Part shown: positions 35,634-46,812 of the stretch, piece by piece
Layout: each line of letters starts with the position of its first letter
Position numbering within the stretch: position 1 is the stretch's first letter
Source: Arthrobacter sp. fls2-241-R2A-200
Lineage (GTDB): Bacteria; Actinomycetota; Actinomycetes; Actinomycetales; Micrococcaceae
Reading direction: 5' to 3'
DNA: 64,000 nucleotides
Assembly (NCBI RefSeq): GCF_030209745.1
Contig: NZ_JARVRJ010000007.1
Coordinates: 180,745-244,744, forward strand
Translations under genes and position numbers: made by a program
Notes under the pieces: model-generated
What the model was told of the DNA's origin: nothing
The model's database searches: none
Seen by the model: the letters and a program-made list of their open reading frames with translations, nothing else

Positions 35634-36044
35634 TCAGGCATGGGGATCGTAGAAGCACGTTGGACCGCTTACCGGAACCCAGTCCTGCCATCCGGGGCTG
35701 GCTACTGTTCGTAACGCCTTCTTCCAGATGACAGGCCTCCCTTCTGCCTTGCTGTCAGCGGTGGCAGGGCACTCCAGCGTCAGGCATCTGTTGTCCTCGG
35801 AATCCGGGCCATCATCACGGCAGTGGAAGTCTGGCATGAGTTGATACAAGCCGTCGGAGGAGATGATGGTGCCCTGTGCCGAAGCGGGCGACGACACCTG
35901 TTTCGACAGCGGTGCGGGACTTGTGGAAGTGGAACGGTCTTCGCCGCCCTGGCAACCAGATACGAGAAGCAAGCTGGACACAGCCATCGCCACCGTACCT
36001 AGACGTGTGGCTGTCTTTTTGCAGGCGTGAAGGTCTCGAATCAT
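35634..36044 (-). CDS. Short secreted lipoprotein, truncated-looking paralogue of 36252-37211
   Basis: This 136-residue protein has a signal peptide with a lipobox (SLLLVSG-C at about residue 31), then a serine/threonine-rich linker. The C-terminal domain reads DGLYQLMPDFHCRDDGPDSEDNRCLTLECP...RPVIWKKALRTVASPGWQDWVPVSGPTCFYDPHA. That domain aligns throughout with residues about 75-155 of the next minus-strand gene ([25 protein letters not shown]...GPTCLYDPQ). It stops just where the neighbour continues into a PKD-like domain. The three conserved cysteine positions suggest disulfides. Function is unknown. Confidence 0.72.
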   Translation of the reverse strand: MIRDLHACKKTATRLGTVAMAVSSLLLVSGCQGGEDRSTSTSPAPLSKQVSSPASAQGTIISSDGLYQLMPDFHCRDDGPDSEDNRCLTLECPATADSKAEGRPVIWKKALRTVASPGWQDWVPVSGPTCFYDPHA

Positions 36045-36251
36045 TCGGTACTCCTAGCTGGTTTGTGTGTTTGTGTCGATCAGCCTAGATCGGTGAGGGG
36101 AAATGACCGAAGTGGGATTCGAAGACCTGTGGATATCCCTGAAACACCCACGCAAGCGGCATCTGAGGTCTTCGATCTGATGGGTTTGAGATCGGTTTTG
36201 GGCACGACAGCATCACGTGCCCTGCACCAATCGTTGGCAGTTGCGGCGTGG

Positions 36252-37863
<1,612 letters not shown>

Positions 37864-38022
37864 GACAAGCTCCCCCAGCAGCCGTTTGGTGATGTGTCGG
37901 CCAGTCTAGGCCGGGTGCTGAAGTGGATTCATGTCAAGAATGAGGGTTTGTGGATAACCGATCCCGATGCCCCGAATGGCAAGCGAAATGTGCTGGATCC
38001 AGAAGTGGGGCCCGTAAGCCAC

Positions 38023-38400
38023 TTACCCCCGCAGCTTCTCCATATCCCGGCGGTCCTTTTTGGTGGGGCGCCCGGCACCGCGGTCCCGCTGGGGCAGACC
38101 GAGCTTGGGTGCAACGGGGCGCGGGGGAGTGTGATCGGTGAAGCAGTGCGATGCCGCCTCGGCTCCAACGCGCTTGGCGATCAACCTCCGTACCTCGAGG
38201 ATCCGCTCCCACCCGGATTCCCGGACACGAATGGTGTCGCCAATAATCACGCTTTGTGATGCCTTCACAGGATTTCCATTAATGCGGATGTGCCCGGCTC
38301 GGCAGGCTGCAGTGGCCGCTGATCGGGTTTTGTAGGCGCGGATTGCCCACAACCAAGCATCAACGCGGACGTTCGCCGGGGATGAAGACGGGATACTCAT
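38023..38400 (-). CDS. S4-domain RNA-binding protein (Hsp15-like)
   Basis: This 125-residue protein has an S4 RNA-binding domain: VRVDAWLWAIRAYKTRSAATAACRAGHIRINGNPVKASQSVIIGDTIRVR (residues about 11-60). A basic tail follows (GRPTKKDRRDMEKLRG), typical of Hsp15/HslR proteins that bind stalled 50S subunits with nascent peptide. No catalytic domain is attached. ATG 38400 is preceded by TAGACT ten bases upstream and lacks a clear ribosome binding site. The 158-base gap after it holds nothing I can name. Confidence 0.87.
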   Translation of the reverse strand: MSIPSSSPANVRVDAWLWAIRAYKTRSAATAACRAGHIRINGNPVKASQSVIIGDTIRVRESGWERILEVRRLIAKRVGAEAASHCFTDHTPPRPVAPKLGLPQRDRGAGRPTKKDRRDMEKLRG

Positions 38401-38454
38401 GATTTGAACGAGTCTAACGCGGCGAAACCACGAACCCCAGCCGCCAAAACGGCC

Positions 38455-39558
38455 CTACCGCACCGTCACCTCAACCCGCTGCGCCATGTTGTTTCCCATG
38501 CCTTGGTAGTTCCACACCTGCTCCACGGGTTGCAGGGCGCCGGACGTATCCATCGCCCGGCACTGCAGTACGTGCTCGCCCGGGCTCGCGACCCACACCA
38601 TGGACCATCGCCGCCACGCGTAGTCACCCAATGGCGGTTCCAAATGCGCAGGCATCCACTCGCCGTCGATCCCTACTTCCAGCCGCTCAACTTCCCCGTG
38701 TCCCGACCAAGTCCGGCCATGCAACATCACGGGACCGGCATCAACAACGCGTCGCCGCGTGTAGAAGTCCGGTATCCCGGGCGGCACCATCAGTGAGCGG
38801 ACGCGGATGTGTGTCACGGGCAGTCCGGGCCCGTCGGGACCCTGCAGGTAGTGATACGCCACCGCCTGCTGGTACCCCAGGAATCTGGTGGTCACGGCTT
38901 CAATCGAGGTCAACCACTTCACGCTCGCCATGCCGTACCAGCCTGGAACCAGTAGCCGCAGCGGGTAGCCGTGCTGGAGGGGCAGAGGTTCGCCGTTCAT
39001 CGCGTAGACCAGCATGACATCGGGATGCATCGCTTCCTCGATGGTCAGGCTGCGGGCGTACGGTTCTTCCACGCCGCCCTGAATGCCGCTATCCGCGCCG
39101 GTGAAGACAAGTTCGACGGCGTCATCGGCCAAGCCTGCCTCGTCCAGCAACGGTGCCAAGGGCGTACCGGTCCACTCCGCGGTGCCCACGGCCCCGAGGC
39201 CCCACGGCTGGCTCAGCGGACGTGGCTTAAGGAGCGACCGCCCATTACCGGCGCACTCCATGGTGACCGGCATGGTGACGGCCGGCCTGGCTTTGATGTC
39301 TTCCAGGCTCAATTCAAGGCAGCGTTCAAAAGAACCGCTCAAACGCAATCTCCAGCAGTCAGTCGCAAGATGCGGGATGTCGAAGTGGATCAGCAGGTAG
39401 TGGAGCCCGACGGGCGTGATGTCGTCGTGCAGAGCTTCAAAGGGCATGGAGTGATTTCGCCCGGAAAGTTGCAGTTCTTCAGGAGTTAGCGGACCTTCGG
39501 TCGGCTGTCCGGCGGTGACAGCCCTGGCAGGACTTTGCTTGACGTGGTGCTTGGTCAT
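38455..39558 (-). CDS. Molybdopterin-dependent oxidoreductase of the sulfite oxidase family
   Basis: This 367-residue protein has the oxidoreductase molybdopterin domain (residues about 50-230), with the molybdenum-ligating cysteine in TMPVTMECAGNGRS and the block HGYPLRLLVPGWYGMASVKWLTSIEAV. A Mo-co dimerisation domain follows (about 250-365; RVRSLMVPPGIPDF...VEVGIDGEWMPAHLEPPLGDYAWRRWSMVW). There is no Tat motif at the N-terminus, so it is probably cytoplasmic. No haem domain is present. Substrate could be sulfite or another small oxide; not decided. Confidence 0.88.
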   Translation of the reverse strand: MTKHHVKQSPARAVTAGQPTEGPLTPEELQLSGRNHSMPFEALHDDITPVGLHYLLIHFDIPHLATDCWRLRLSGSFERCLELSLEDIKARPAVTMPVTMECAGNGRSLLKPRPLSQPWGLGAVGTAEWTGTPLAPLLDEAGLADDAVELVFTGADSGIQGGVEEPYARSLTIEEAMHPDVMLVYAMNGEPLPLQHGYPLRLLVPGWYGMASVKWLTSIEAVTTRFLGYQQAVAYHYLQGPDGPGLPVTHIRVRSLMVPPGIPDFYTRRRVVDAGPVMLHGRTWSGHGEVERLEVGIDGEWMPAHLEPPLGDYAWRRWSMVWVASPGEHVLQCRAMDTSGALQPVEQVWNYQGMGNNMAQRVEVTVR

Positions 39559-39721
39559 GGGCCTGCGGCGTTCTACTGGAAACCAACGCTGCGGCGTGCC
39601 GCAGCACTTAGGTCAAGCATCACGCCGCGAACAGAACACCGTCAATACCTGTTTGCGGGGTCTGCTTTGCAGGCTACGAGGGGCGAGTAGGGGGTAAACC
39701 GGGCCTCGCAACGGAAGAGGA

Positions 39722-40756
39722 CTACCGGCGTCGTAATTCCGGGTACTCGAGGTGCGGTGCAACCGTGCCGGCATCACGTTCGAGGAAATTGACCGCGGGG
39801 ACCACGATCTCGTCGATTTCATCGAGAATCGACTCGCTGAGCACCACATCTGCGGCTTTCAGGTAATCGGTGAGGTGCTCCTCGGTGCGTGGCCCGATCA
39901 CCACGCTCGTGACGGCGGGATGGTTCAAGGCAAAGCCGACCGCGAGTTGGATGAGCGTCAACCCGTGGCGGGCAGCAAGTTGTGCCAGGGCATCGGCCGC
40001 GTGCAGCTTGCCTTGGTTGAAAGGTGCTTGCACGTCGAAGCGTCCGGGAACTGCGGAGAAGCGCGAGCTGTCCGGCTGCCCGGATCCAACGCGATACGCA
40101 CCGGCCAGCCAGCCGCCGTCGAGCGGCCCGTAGCTCAAAACCCCGACGCCGTATTGCTGCGTGATGGGGAAGACGTCGCGTTCGTTGGCGCGGACCAGGA
40201 GTGAGTACGGAACTTGGTCCACGGCGGGAGGAATCAGGTGGTTGGTGTTCGCGATCCACTGGGCTTCGACCAGCTGCGCGGGGCTGAACACGGACGTTCC
40301 GTAGTACAGGATTTTGCCTTGGCGAATGAGGTCGTTGAGGGCAGTGATGGTTTCCAGCAGATCGGTGGTGTAGTCGGGGCGGTGGGCCTGATAGAGGTCG
40401 ATCCTGTCCGTCTTCAACCGTCGCAGGCTGTCCTCCACGGCCCGGACTATCCAGCGTCGCGAGTTGCCTCCATGCGCTGGGTTTGAACCCATTTGTCCGT
40501 GGAACTTCGTAGCGAGGAAGACATCATCGCGCCGGCCATGAATGGCTTGGCCAACCACTGTTTCAGCCTCGCCCTGTGAATAGATGTCCGCGGTGTCGAT
40601 ACTGGTGATCCCGGCGTCCAGTGCGGCCGAGATGATCCGGACACTCTCGGCGGGACCAGTGGGCGCGGCACCACTACCGAAATTCAGGGTGCCCAGAGTG
40701 AGGGGACTGATCAGGGCGCCAGTGCGTCCCAGCGTACGTAGCTCGTTGAGGCTCAT
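39722..40756 (-). CDS. Aldo/keto reductase
   Basis: This 344-residue NADPH-dependent TIM-barrel enzyme shows the catalytic set in order: Asp and Tyr in SIDTADIYSQGEAE, Lys in VFLATKFHGQMG and His in IDLYQAHRPDY. The cofactor-binding end reads VTSVVIGPRTEEHLTDYLKAADVVLS. It belongs to the YajO/Kv-beta-like branch. ATG 40756 has a GGAAGC-type ribosome binding site. The substrate is unknown, and it stands alone between convergent and divergent neighbours. Confidence 0.92.
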   Translation of the reverse strand: MSLNELRTLGRTGALISPLTLGTLNFGSGAAPTGPAESVRIISAALDAGITSIDTADIYSQGEAETVVGQAIHGRRDDVFLATKFHGQMGSNPAHGGNSRRWIVRAVEDSLRRLKTDRIDLYQAHRPDYTTDLLETITALNDLIRQGKILYYGTSVFSPAQLVEAQWIANTNHLIPPAVDQVPYSLLVRANERDVFPITQQYGVGVLSYGPLDGGWLAGAYRVGSGQPDSSRFSAVPGRFDVQAPFNQGKLHAADALAQLAARHGLTLIQLAVGFALNHPAVTSVVIGPRTEEHLTDYLKAADVVLSESILDEIDEIVVPAVNFLERDAGTVAPHLEYPELRRR

Positions 40757-41003
40757 GGAGGCTTCCTGTGGAGGGACTGTGCTGGTGGATTACTCGAGGC
40801 TACACATGGGCGCTCGGGGCATAAATGCACGTGGTAGAACTTCTTCGTTTTTCGTCTTTCGAAGTAATGGAACGCGTACCGGTTCGCACCATTTCTTGAC
40901 ATGGCGAAACACAAATGTCTTTCGAATCAACAAACGTTGTGGTCTTCCCTGCCCCGTGAATCATGGGATGGGAACGCACGTATCGGACGAAAGGCACCGC
41001 GGA

Positions 41004-41495
41004 ATGAGACAGACAACGGTTGAGGAAACAGCGGCCATCAAGGCTGCCTTCGCACAGTTCCCATCAGGAGTTGCCGCATTCAGCGCCATGGTTGACTTCA
41101 CACCCGAGGGCTTAGTGGCCTCGTCCTTCACCGTGGGGGTGTCCCTGGACCCGCCTCTGGTCATGTTCGCCGTCCAGAACTCCTCCACAACCTGGCCCAA
41201 GCTGCGTCTTGCCCAACGACTCGGGGTCTCGGTCCTGGCCGAGGGCCAGGAAGCGGCTTGCTTGCAACTGGCTTCGAAAACGGGCGATCGGTTCGCAGGC
41301 CTGGATACCAGTGTGAGTGACTCGGGGGCGGTCCTGATCGACGGGGCAGTACTGGGGTTCGAGTGCGAAATTGTTTCCGAAACCGTGGCCGGGGACCATT
41401 CGATCGTGGTGTTGGAAGTCAAGGCCAGCACGGTCAACCTCAACTCGAAACCATTGATCTATCACGGCGCTGCTTTCCGGCAGTTGGCAGCCTAG
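41004..41495 (+). CDS. Flavin reductase-like FMN-binding protein
   Basis: This 163-residue protein has the split-barrel flavin reductase fold: AFAQFPSGVAAFSAMVDFTPEGLVASSFTVGVSLDPPLVMFAVQNSSTTWPKL, LGVSVLAEGQEAACLQLASKTGDRFAG, and HSIVVLEVKASTVNLNSKPLIYHGAAFRQL. These enzymes give reduced FMN to a partner monooxygenase, but no monooxygenase gene is nearby. ATG 41004 has AAAGG nine bases upstream. The 247-base gap before it holds a ten-base direct repeat, GTCTTTCGAA, at 40854 and 40917. Confidence 0.87.
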   Translation: MRQTTVEETAAIKAAFAQFPSGVAAFSAMVDFTPEGLVASSFTVGVSLDPPLVMFAVQNSSTTWPKLRLAQRLGVSVLAEGQEAACLQLASKTGDRFAGLDTSVSDSGAVLIDGAVLGFECEIVSETVAGDHSIVVLEVKASTVNLNSKPLIYHGAAFRQLAA

Positions 41496-41497
41496 CG

Positions 41498-42154
41498 CTA
41501 CGAGTTACGGCTGGCGCCGCTCAGCGAGCCTTTCCGGATCGCGCTGGACGACTTCCCTTTCCGCGGTGTGGCGCCGGCTTTTGGCCCACCGTTCCCGGGT
41601 AGCGACGGCGGGACATCCGGAGCCGCGGGGGTAGGGGTTTTCCCGCTGGTCGACGGCGGAGTGGGGTCCTCGATCTCGCGAACAGTTACCTTGATCGCGG
41701 GCGGTTGACCGGCCTTGGCCCGGGCGGCTTCCCTTTCCTTAGCTTCGGCAACGGCGTCCGCCCAGTCTTTGGCGAGGGCAGGGGTGTCTTTGGCCGGGGC
41801 CGATGCGCCGCCCAGTCGTCGTCGAGCAGCGCCCCAAAGGTCGCGCTTGGGCGCTGCAGCGGCAGCACCGCCCGACGTCGGGGTTGCAGTCACGGGCGCT
41901 GCGGGCTCGACGACGTCGGCAGTCGCCTCCCCGGGCCTACGTTCCGGAAGGGGCGGCAAATGGACGATGGGTGTGTTGGCCTTCTTGGGGAAGATTCCGA
42001 TTAACGCCATCAGCGCGACGGCGAGCAGCCGCCCGATTCCGGCGACAACCAACGTGATGATGACCACGAACACGAGTCCTAGGAACATGAGGACGGCAAG
42101 CCCCAAAGTCCCGAAGTAGGTCAGATTGATGGCGAGTGTTGTCGGATCATCCAC
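41498..42154 (-). CDS. Hypothetical membrane-anchored protein with long disordered tail
   Basis: I do not recognise this 218-residue protein. Residues about 10-55 form one or two membrane helices (YFGTLGLAVLMFLGLVFVVIITLVVAGIGRLLAVALMALIGIF). The rest is a charged tail rich in A, P, K and E with no globular pattern, ending KGSLSGASRNS. It converges on the flavin reductase gene with a two-base gap. The shape resembles the small membrane protein at 44806-45108, but the sequences are not clearly related. Confidence 0.7.
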   Translation of the reverse strand: MDDPTTLAINLTYFGTLGLAVLMFLGLVFVVIITLVVAGIGRLLAVALMALIGIFPKKANTPIVHLPPLPERRPGEATADVVEPAAPVTATPTSGGAAAAAPKRDLWGAARRRLGGASAPAKDTPALAKDWADAVAEAKEREAARAKAGQPPAIKVTVREIEDPTPPSTSGKTPTPAAPDVPPSLPGNGGPKAGATPRKGKSSSAIRKGSLSGASRNS

Positions 42155-42342
42155 GTAGCCTCCCCTGGCTGTCGTTTTGTGATGCGCGCCTTGCCCACCT
42201 ATCTTGCATACCTAGCCTAAGGTCCAGTACCGACGGAATCACGCGCCGCCGGGCGCTACAGCAGGGTTGTTTCAAAGCTGTTATCTGGCATGGGAAAATA
42301 TGTTGCCCAGCTCTCATTTACAGCCCCGGATTGCGAGCTTTC

Positions 42343-42765
42343 ATGCCCCGTGACGTTGCTCCCGAACATGCCCTGCTTCGCGGCGGCGCATGCCCCTGCC
42401 TGTCCGGCGACCAGTACGCCGATTGCTGTGCCCGTTTCCATCGCGGCGAGGCTGATGCCCCAACGGCAGAGCAACTGATGCGCTCCAGATATTCAGCCTT
42501 TGCGGTCCTTGATGCGGACTACCTCTTGCGTACGTGGCATTCCTCCACCCGCCCGCGTTCCTTGGAGTTGGACCCGGACGTGCAGTGGCGCAGGCTGGAC
42601 ATCCTCTCGGTTTCCAAGGGCGGTCCGTTGGACAGTGAGGGCGTGGTGGAGTTTGCTGCGTACTATCGATCCGGGGGCGAGCGTGGCGTGCAACGTGAGT
42701 CCAGCAGGTTCGTCAGGGAAGGTAAGCGCTGGTATTACGTGGCCGGTGAAGTCGCCTCGATCTAG
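42343..42765 (+). CDS. YchJ/UPF0225 family protein
   Basis: This 140-residue protein has the YchJ signature: CPCLSGDQYADCCARFHRGEADAPTAEQLMRSRYSAFAVLDADYLLRTWHSSTRP, a zinc-binding SEC-C-like cysteine cluster at residues about 18-30 with an NTF2-like domain behind it. The end is RFVREGKRWYYVAGEV. Function of the family is unknown. I chose ATG 42343; the frame is open further upstream, but those residues do not fit the family. Its stop codon lies inside a 16-base direct repeat shared with the convergent acyl-CoA dehydrogenase. Confidence 0.85.
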   Translation: MPRDVAPEHALLRGGACPCLSGDQYADCCARFHRGEADAPTAEQLMRSRYSAFAVLDADYLLRTWHSSTRPRSLELDPDVQWRRLDILSVSKGGPLDSEGVVEFAAYYRSGGERGVQRESSRFVREGKRWYYVAGEVASI

Positions 42766-42790
42766 CGGTACTTCCGATCTAGCGGTACTT
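42758..42790. repeat. 16-bp tandem repeat spanning two convergent stop codons
   Basis: CGATCTAGCGGTACTT occurs at 42758-42773 and again at 42775-42790. The first copy carries the YchJ TAG stop, and the second carries the TAG stop of the convergent acyl-CoA dehydrogenase on the other strand. Confidence 0.85.
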
Positions 42791-44743
42791 GCGGTGCAGG
42801 TTCTCCTTGGTGGAAGCCCCGGCGACAGCGTCCGCAATCCACGGTCCGGTACCTTCAGAGGGGTCCAGGACCCCAGCCTCCAGCCATGCGTAGTCGCCGT
42901 TGAGGACTTTGCGCGACAGGTCGTGGTCGCCGTCGTCGGTATTGCGCCACAGTTGGTCGAAGTATTCGTCCACTCGCACGCGGGCCTGTTCACAGAACGC
43001 TTCGGCCAACTCGAAGGCGGCCGCGCCTTGTTCGGGATGGGTGCGGAGCAGCATCTCCGCCCGTGAACAGCAGGCGGCCATGGCAAAAAGCTCGGCTCCA
43101 ATATCCACGATCCTGCCAAGGAATGCCTGTTTGTATTCGAGCTTGGCTTGCCAGCGCCCCATACCGTAGAACGTTTGCCGTGCAAGCCGGCGGGACGACC
43201 GCTCCACGAACCGCAATTGCTTCCCGAGCCGGCCGAATTCGGCGTAAGAACGCGGGTCCATCCCCGCCCCTGCCACAAGTTTCGGCAACCACTTCGCATA
43301 AAAACCAGAGGCTCCGACGGCGGCCCTCGCCTTGTCCTGGAGGCTTGCATCGGCCGAGGCCAGGTCGCCGGCAGCCGCAAGGTGGGCGTCCACCGCTTCG
43401 CGGGCGATGAGGAGTTTCATGATTTCGCTGGAGCCCTCAAAAATCCGGTTGATCCGGAGGTCCCTGAGCAGTTGCTCGGCTGGCACGGCTCTTTCGCCCC
43501 GCGCCTGGAGGGAGTCAGCGGTTTCAAAGCCCCGACCACCACGGATCTGCACGAGTTCGTCGGCGATGCGGCAGCTGAGTTCGGTGGACCAGAGTTTGGC
43601 TAAGGCAGCTTCGATCCGGATGTCCTTGACGCCGGCGTCCGCCATTTCCGCCGACAATTCGAACACCGCCTCCAACGCGAAGGTGGTGGCTGCTATGAAG
43701 GCGATCTTCTTGCCCACTGCCTCGTGGTGGCCGATCGGCCTGCCCCACTGGGTCCTCGCATTCGACCACTCCCGCGCGATCTTGAGGCTCCATTTCCCGG
43801 CTGCGACACAGAGTCCCGGGATGGAAAGACGGCCGGTGTTGAGTGTGGTGAGGGCGATTTTGAGGCCCTGCCCCTCACGGCCCAGCCGGTTGGCGGCAGG
43901 CACCCTGACCTGGTGGAAGCGGGTGACGCCGTTCTCGATCCCGCGCAGGCCCATGAAGGCGTTGCGGTTTTCCACCGTGATACCGGGAGAGTCCATGTCC
44001 ACCACGAACGCCGTGATGCCCCCCTTATGCTCGGTGCCATCGGGATCGCTATGGGCAGGGACCCTCGCCATGACCACCACGAGCTCGGCGATCACCCCGT
44101 TGGTGGTCCAAAGCTTCACGCCGTCCAAAAGGTAGGATCCGCCGTCGTCGGAAAGGACGGCAGTGGCGCCCATACGGGCGGGGTCACTGCCGACGTCGGG
44201 CTCGGTCAGGAGGAAGGCGGTGATGGCACCCGAGGCACAACGTGGCAGGTATTGCTGCTTCTGCTCCGGAGTGCCGAACTCTTTGACCGGCTCCGGCACG
44301 CCGATGGATTGATGCGCGGAGATAAGTGCACCCAAGCTTGGATGGACGGAGCCCAGAAGCGCCAGTGCCCGGCCGTAGTAGACCAAGGACAACCCCAAGC
44401 CGCCGTATTCGCGGGGGATCTTCATGCCAAATACGCCAAGTTCAGCCAGTCCGGCCAGGTACTCGTCCGGGATCTTCGCGTCGCGTTCGATGGTGCGGCC
44501 GGACATGGTTTTTGCGAACGCCAGCAGCTTGGCCAAAAACGCTTCGCCTCGCTGGACGTCTGCCGGGTTTGCCTGTGGCCACGGGTGGATAAGGCTGAGG
44601 TCGAAGCTGCCCAGGTAGAGGCCCTTTGCGAAGCTGGGCCTGTTCCACTCGGGTTCACGGGCGGCTTCAGCTACAGCGCGTGCTTCTTCTGCGGTGGCAT
44701 TGACGCTGGCGGCAGTCTGGCTGCTGTCTGTGGCGGACGTCAT
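42779..44743 (-). CDS. Acyl-CoA dehydrogenase, long two-part type
   Basis: This 654-residue flavoprotein is longer than the usual 380 residues. The standard domains run from about residue 60 to 480: EYGGLGLSLVYYGRALALLGS, AFLLTEPDVGSDPARMGATAVL, LDGVKLWTTNG, GLRGIENGVTRFHQVRVPAANRLG, and EQLLRDLRINRIFEGSSEIMKLLIA with the catalytic glutamate region. The extra 150 C-terminal residues are helical, as in VLCAD/ACAD9-type enzymes. It would oxidise long acyl-CoAs, passing electrons to ETF. ATG 44743 follows AGAGGAGTGAGA. Confidence 0.9.
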   Translation of the reverse strand: MTSATDSSQTAASVNATAEEARAVAEAAREPEWNRPSFAKGLYLGSFDLSLIHPWPQANPADVQRGEAFLAKLLAFAKTMSGRTIERDAKIPDEYLAGLAELGVFGMKIPREYGGLGLSLVYYGRALALLGSVHPSLGALISAHQSIGVPEPVKEFGTPEQKQQYLPRCASGAITAFLLTEPDVGSDPARMGATAVLSDDGGSYLLDGVKLWTTNGVIAELVVVMARVPAHSDPDGTEHKGGITAFVVDMDSPGITVENRNAFMGLRGIENGVTRFHQVRVPAANRLGREGQGLKIALTTLNTGRLSIPGLCVAAGKWSLKIAREWSNARTQWGRPIGHHEAVGKKIAFIAATTFALEAVFELSAEMADAGVKDIRIEAALAKLWSTELSCRIADELVQIRGGRGFETADSLQARGERAVPAEQLLRDLRINRIFEGSSEIMKLLIAREAVDAHLAAAGDLASADASLQDKARAAVGASGFYAKWLPKLVAGAGMDPRSYAEFGRLGKQLRFVERSSRRLARQTFYGMGRWQAKLEYKQAFLGRIVDIGAELFAMAACCSRAEMLLRTHPEQGAAAFELAEAFCEQARVRVDEYFDQLWRNTDDGDHDLSRKVLNGDYAWLEAGVLDPSEGTGPWIADAVAGASTKENLHRKYR

Positions 44744-44805
44744 GTTCTCACTCCTCTGGCCGGTGGTGCCGGATGGAGCCAGGGTCCGCCTTGGGTGGGA
44801 ACCCT

Positions 44806-45108
44806 TCAGCTGTCCTTCAATGCTACCCGCGAGTAGCTACCCGTACTAGGGGCAATCTGGGTCTGGAAATCGCCCGGGATCTCAACTTGTCCGGCGTGAT
44901 GGACCAACCGATCCCAGCCAAAGTTGATGCCGTGGACCAGCGTGACGAGCACCTCTTTGACGACGTACCAGGCAGTGCTCATGGCACCGATGAGAATGAT
45001 CGCCGCGAACGCGGCTGCTGCAACGAAGGCCACCAAGAGTGCGGCGATGAGCAGCGTTCCAATGAAAACGTACGTAGCTGAATCAAGCGCGGTGAAATCG
45101 AAGTTCAT
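44806..45108 (-). CDS. Small hypothetical membrane protein
   Basis: This 100-residue protein starts MNFDFTALDSATYVFIG and has one long hydrophobic region (about residues 13-50, very rich in A, I, L and V), probably two closely spaced helices. A soluble tail of about 45 residues follows (WDRLVHHAGQVEIPGDFQTQIAP). ATG 45108 has a GGGGGGAA ribosome binding site; the longer open frame upstream is not supported. I cannot assign a family. Confidence 0.65.
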   Translation of the reverse strand: MNFDFTALDSATYVFIGTLLIAALLVAFVAAAAFAAIILIGAMSTAWYVVKEVLVTLVHGINFGWDRLVHHAGQVEIPGDFQTQIAPSTGSYSRVALKDS

Positions 45109-45354
45109 TGTTCCCCCCGGAGCGGCATTACGTGGTGGACGCTGCGTGACTGCGTCGATGTACCGACTGTATGGGTGGGGACCGCGTGCTGGCAGCTCAC
45201 GAAGCGTGCCCTTGAGTGGTTGATACGTGATTGAAACCGTACCGAGGGGTAGGTTACGGAATGGTTGCGGCAGCCTGGGTGGGCCCCCTGCGTTAACCTT
45301 GTACGGGGCAGTTTCCACTGCCTGCCACGTTTCGCAGCAGCTGAAGGAGAGTAC

Positions 45355-46812
45355 TTGCCCCGTTCAGCCCTGACCTCCGCGGACGCCATCAGTGCCCGCC
45401 TTCGTGATCTGGAGCAGCTGACCAAGGGTCCCGCGTGGGCGCTGACCCGTTCCGCGCCCTGGGTCATTGCGGTGCTGCAAGCCTCCTTCACCCGGACGCG
45501 GCCCCAGCTTCCCCTGGAAGAGTTCCACGCCGACGTCGACGCTTTCCTTGAGCAGCTCCGGAAGCAGGAACCCGGGCTCGGAGGCCAACAGAACGGCAAA
45601 CTCTTCGGTGATGAGTGGACCCGGAAACACTTCCTGACCCGCCGCAACCAGTCCGGCCAGATCGTGTATGAAATTACCGAACCCGCCGCCCGGGTGCTGG
45701 CGTTCCTTGACAGCCTTTCAAGCGACCGCTCAACGCTGAACGGTTCGCGCCTGGGCACGCTCCTCGGTGACGTGGAGAAGCTCGCTAACGAAACCAACCC
45801 GGACCAAAGCGCCCGCCTGGAAGCCCTCGAAGAGGAAATCCAGGAACGCCAACAGTTGGTGGAGGACATCAGCTCCGGTGAGTTCGATGGCCTGTTGGAT
45901 GATGACGAGGCTGTTGAAGCCGCGGGCAACATCCTTGACCTTGCTGCCAGCCTTCCGGCGGACTACAAGAAGATGCGGGATCGCATCGAAGAACTGGTGG
46001 GCGAGCTCCGCAACCAGATCATCGACGAGTCCTTGAGCAAAGGGGCCACCATGGCCCAAGTCCTCGAGGCAGACAAGCGGCTGCGGCAAAGTCCGGAGGG
46101 CCGAACGTTCCGCTCGTTCACGGCTTTCCTGGAGGACCCGCAGCAGCAACTGCGTTTCCGCTCTGCGATCGGTGAAGTCCTGAGCAGGCAGTTCGCCGAC
46201 GACCTCTCGCACGAAGACCGGGAGACCCTGAAGAACCTCGTGGCCGAACTCCGGCAGCAACACAGCCAGATCCAGCGGATTTACGGCAAGCTCTCGGAGA
46301 GCCTGAACACGTATATACAGAGCGATGACGTTCGGCAGTCGGTCAGTCTACGGAAGGTCCTCGCCGAGGCCGAACAGGCTATCCGGTCCATGCCGTACGA
46401 GCGTGACCGGCCGGGTTTGGTGGCCGGGCCGGTGCTGTACAACGCGGGTTTCGAGTCCCTGGCCATGGTCAAGCTGTTCGATCCCGACGAGTTCGCGACG
46501 CCGCCACGCCTGGCCGATCCCATCGCCTTCAGCGATTCTGACCGTGTCAGGTCCGCGCGCACCGGTAAAGCCAAACCAGCTGCTGTGAGGGCCGCCATGG
46601 CCGGGGCGGCGACGCTCGGTGCAGCGTGGGAGAATTTGCCGGCCGAAGAACGGCACATCAACACAGTCCGCACGCTGCTCTCCATGGCACTTCACACCGG
46701 CGCCGCCTTTGACCGGTCCGCCTGGGAGCCCCTTGACTTCGAACAAATCGACGGCAGCATACGTACGGCTTACTTGCCCGTCGTCACACTGAATGAGGAT
46801 TCTGATGACTGA
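45355..46812 (+). CDS. jetA: JetA/MksF-like kleisin subunit (DUF3375)
   Basis: This 485-residue protein matches the DUF3375 family, the kleisin-like subunit of Wadjet (JetA) and MksBEF complexes. It is mostly helical: a winged-helix-like N-terminus ([69 protein letters not shown]), an acidic coiled middle ([26 protein letters not shown]) and a C-terminal winged part. I chose TTG 45355 because AAGGAGA lies at ideal spacing; the frame is open upstream to 45265 without support. Its end overlaps jetB by eight bases. The partner of an SMC-like ATPase is the expected role. Confidence 0.88.
   Translation: MPRSALTSADAISARLRDLEQLTKGPAWALTRSAPWVIAVLQASFTRTRPQLPLEEFHADVDAFLEQLRKQEPGLGGQQNGKLFGDEWTRKHFLTRRNQSGQIVYEITEPAARVLAFLDSLSSDRSTLNGSRLGTLLGDVEKLANETNPDQSARLEALEEEIQERQQLVEDISSGEFDGLLDDDEAVEAAGNILDLAASLPADYKKMRDRIEELVGELRNQIIDESLSKGATMAQVLEADKRLRQSPEGRTFRSFTAFLEDPQQQLRFRSAIGEVLSRQFADDLSHEDRETLKNLVAELRQQHSQIQRIYGKLSESLNTYIQSDDVRQSVSLRKVLAEAEQAIRSMPYERDRPGLVAGPVLYNAGFESLAMVKLFDPDEFATPPRLADPIAFSDSDRVRSARTGKAKPAAVRAAMAGAATLGAAWENLPAEERHINTVRTLLSMALHTGAAFDRSAWEPLDFEQIDGSIRTAYLPVVTLNEDSDD

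Noticed and set aside
36045..36251. A GGGATTCGAA stretch at about 36113 resembling the T-arm of a tRNA
   Set aside because: No acceptor, D or anticodon arms can be folded around it, so it is neither a tRNA gene nor a supported attachment site.
40757..41003. GTCTTTCGAA direct repeats as a LexA box
   Set aside because: The sequence lacks the CGAAC-N4-GTTCG arrangement of actinobacterial LexA sites, so I record only a direct repeat.
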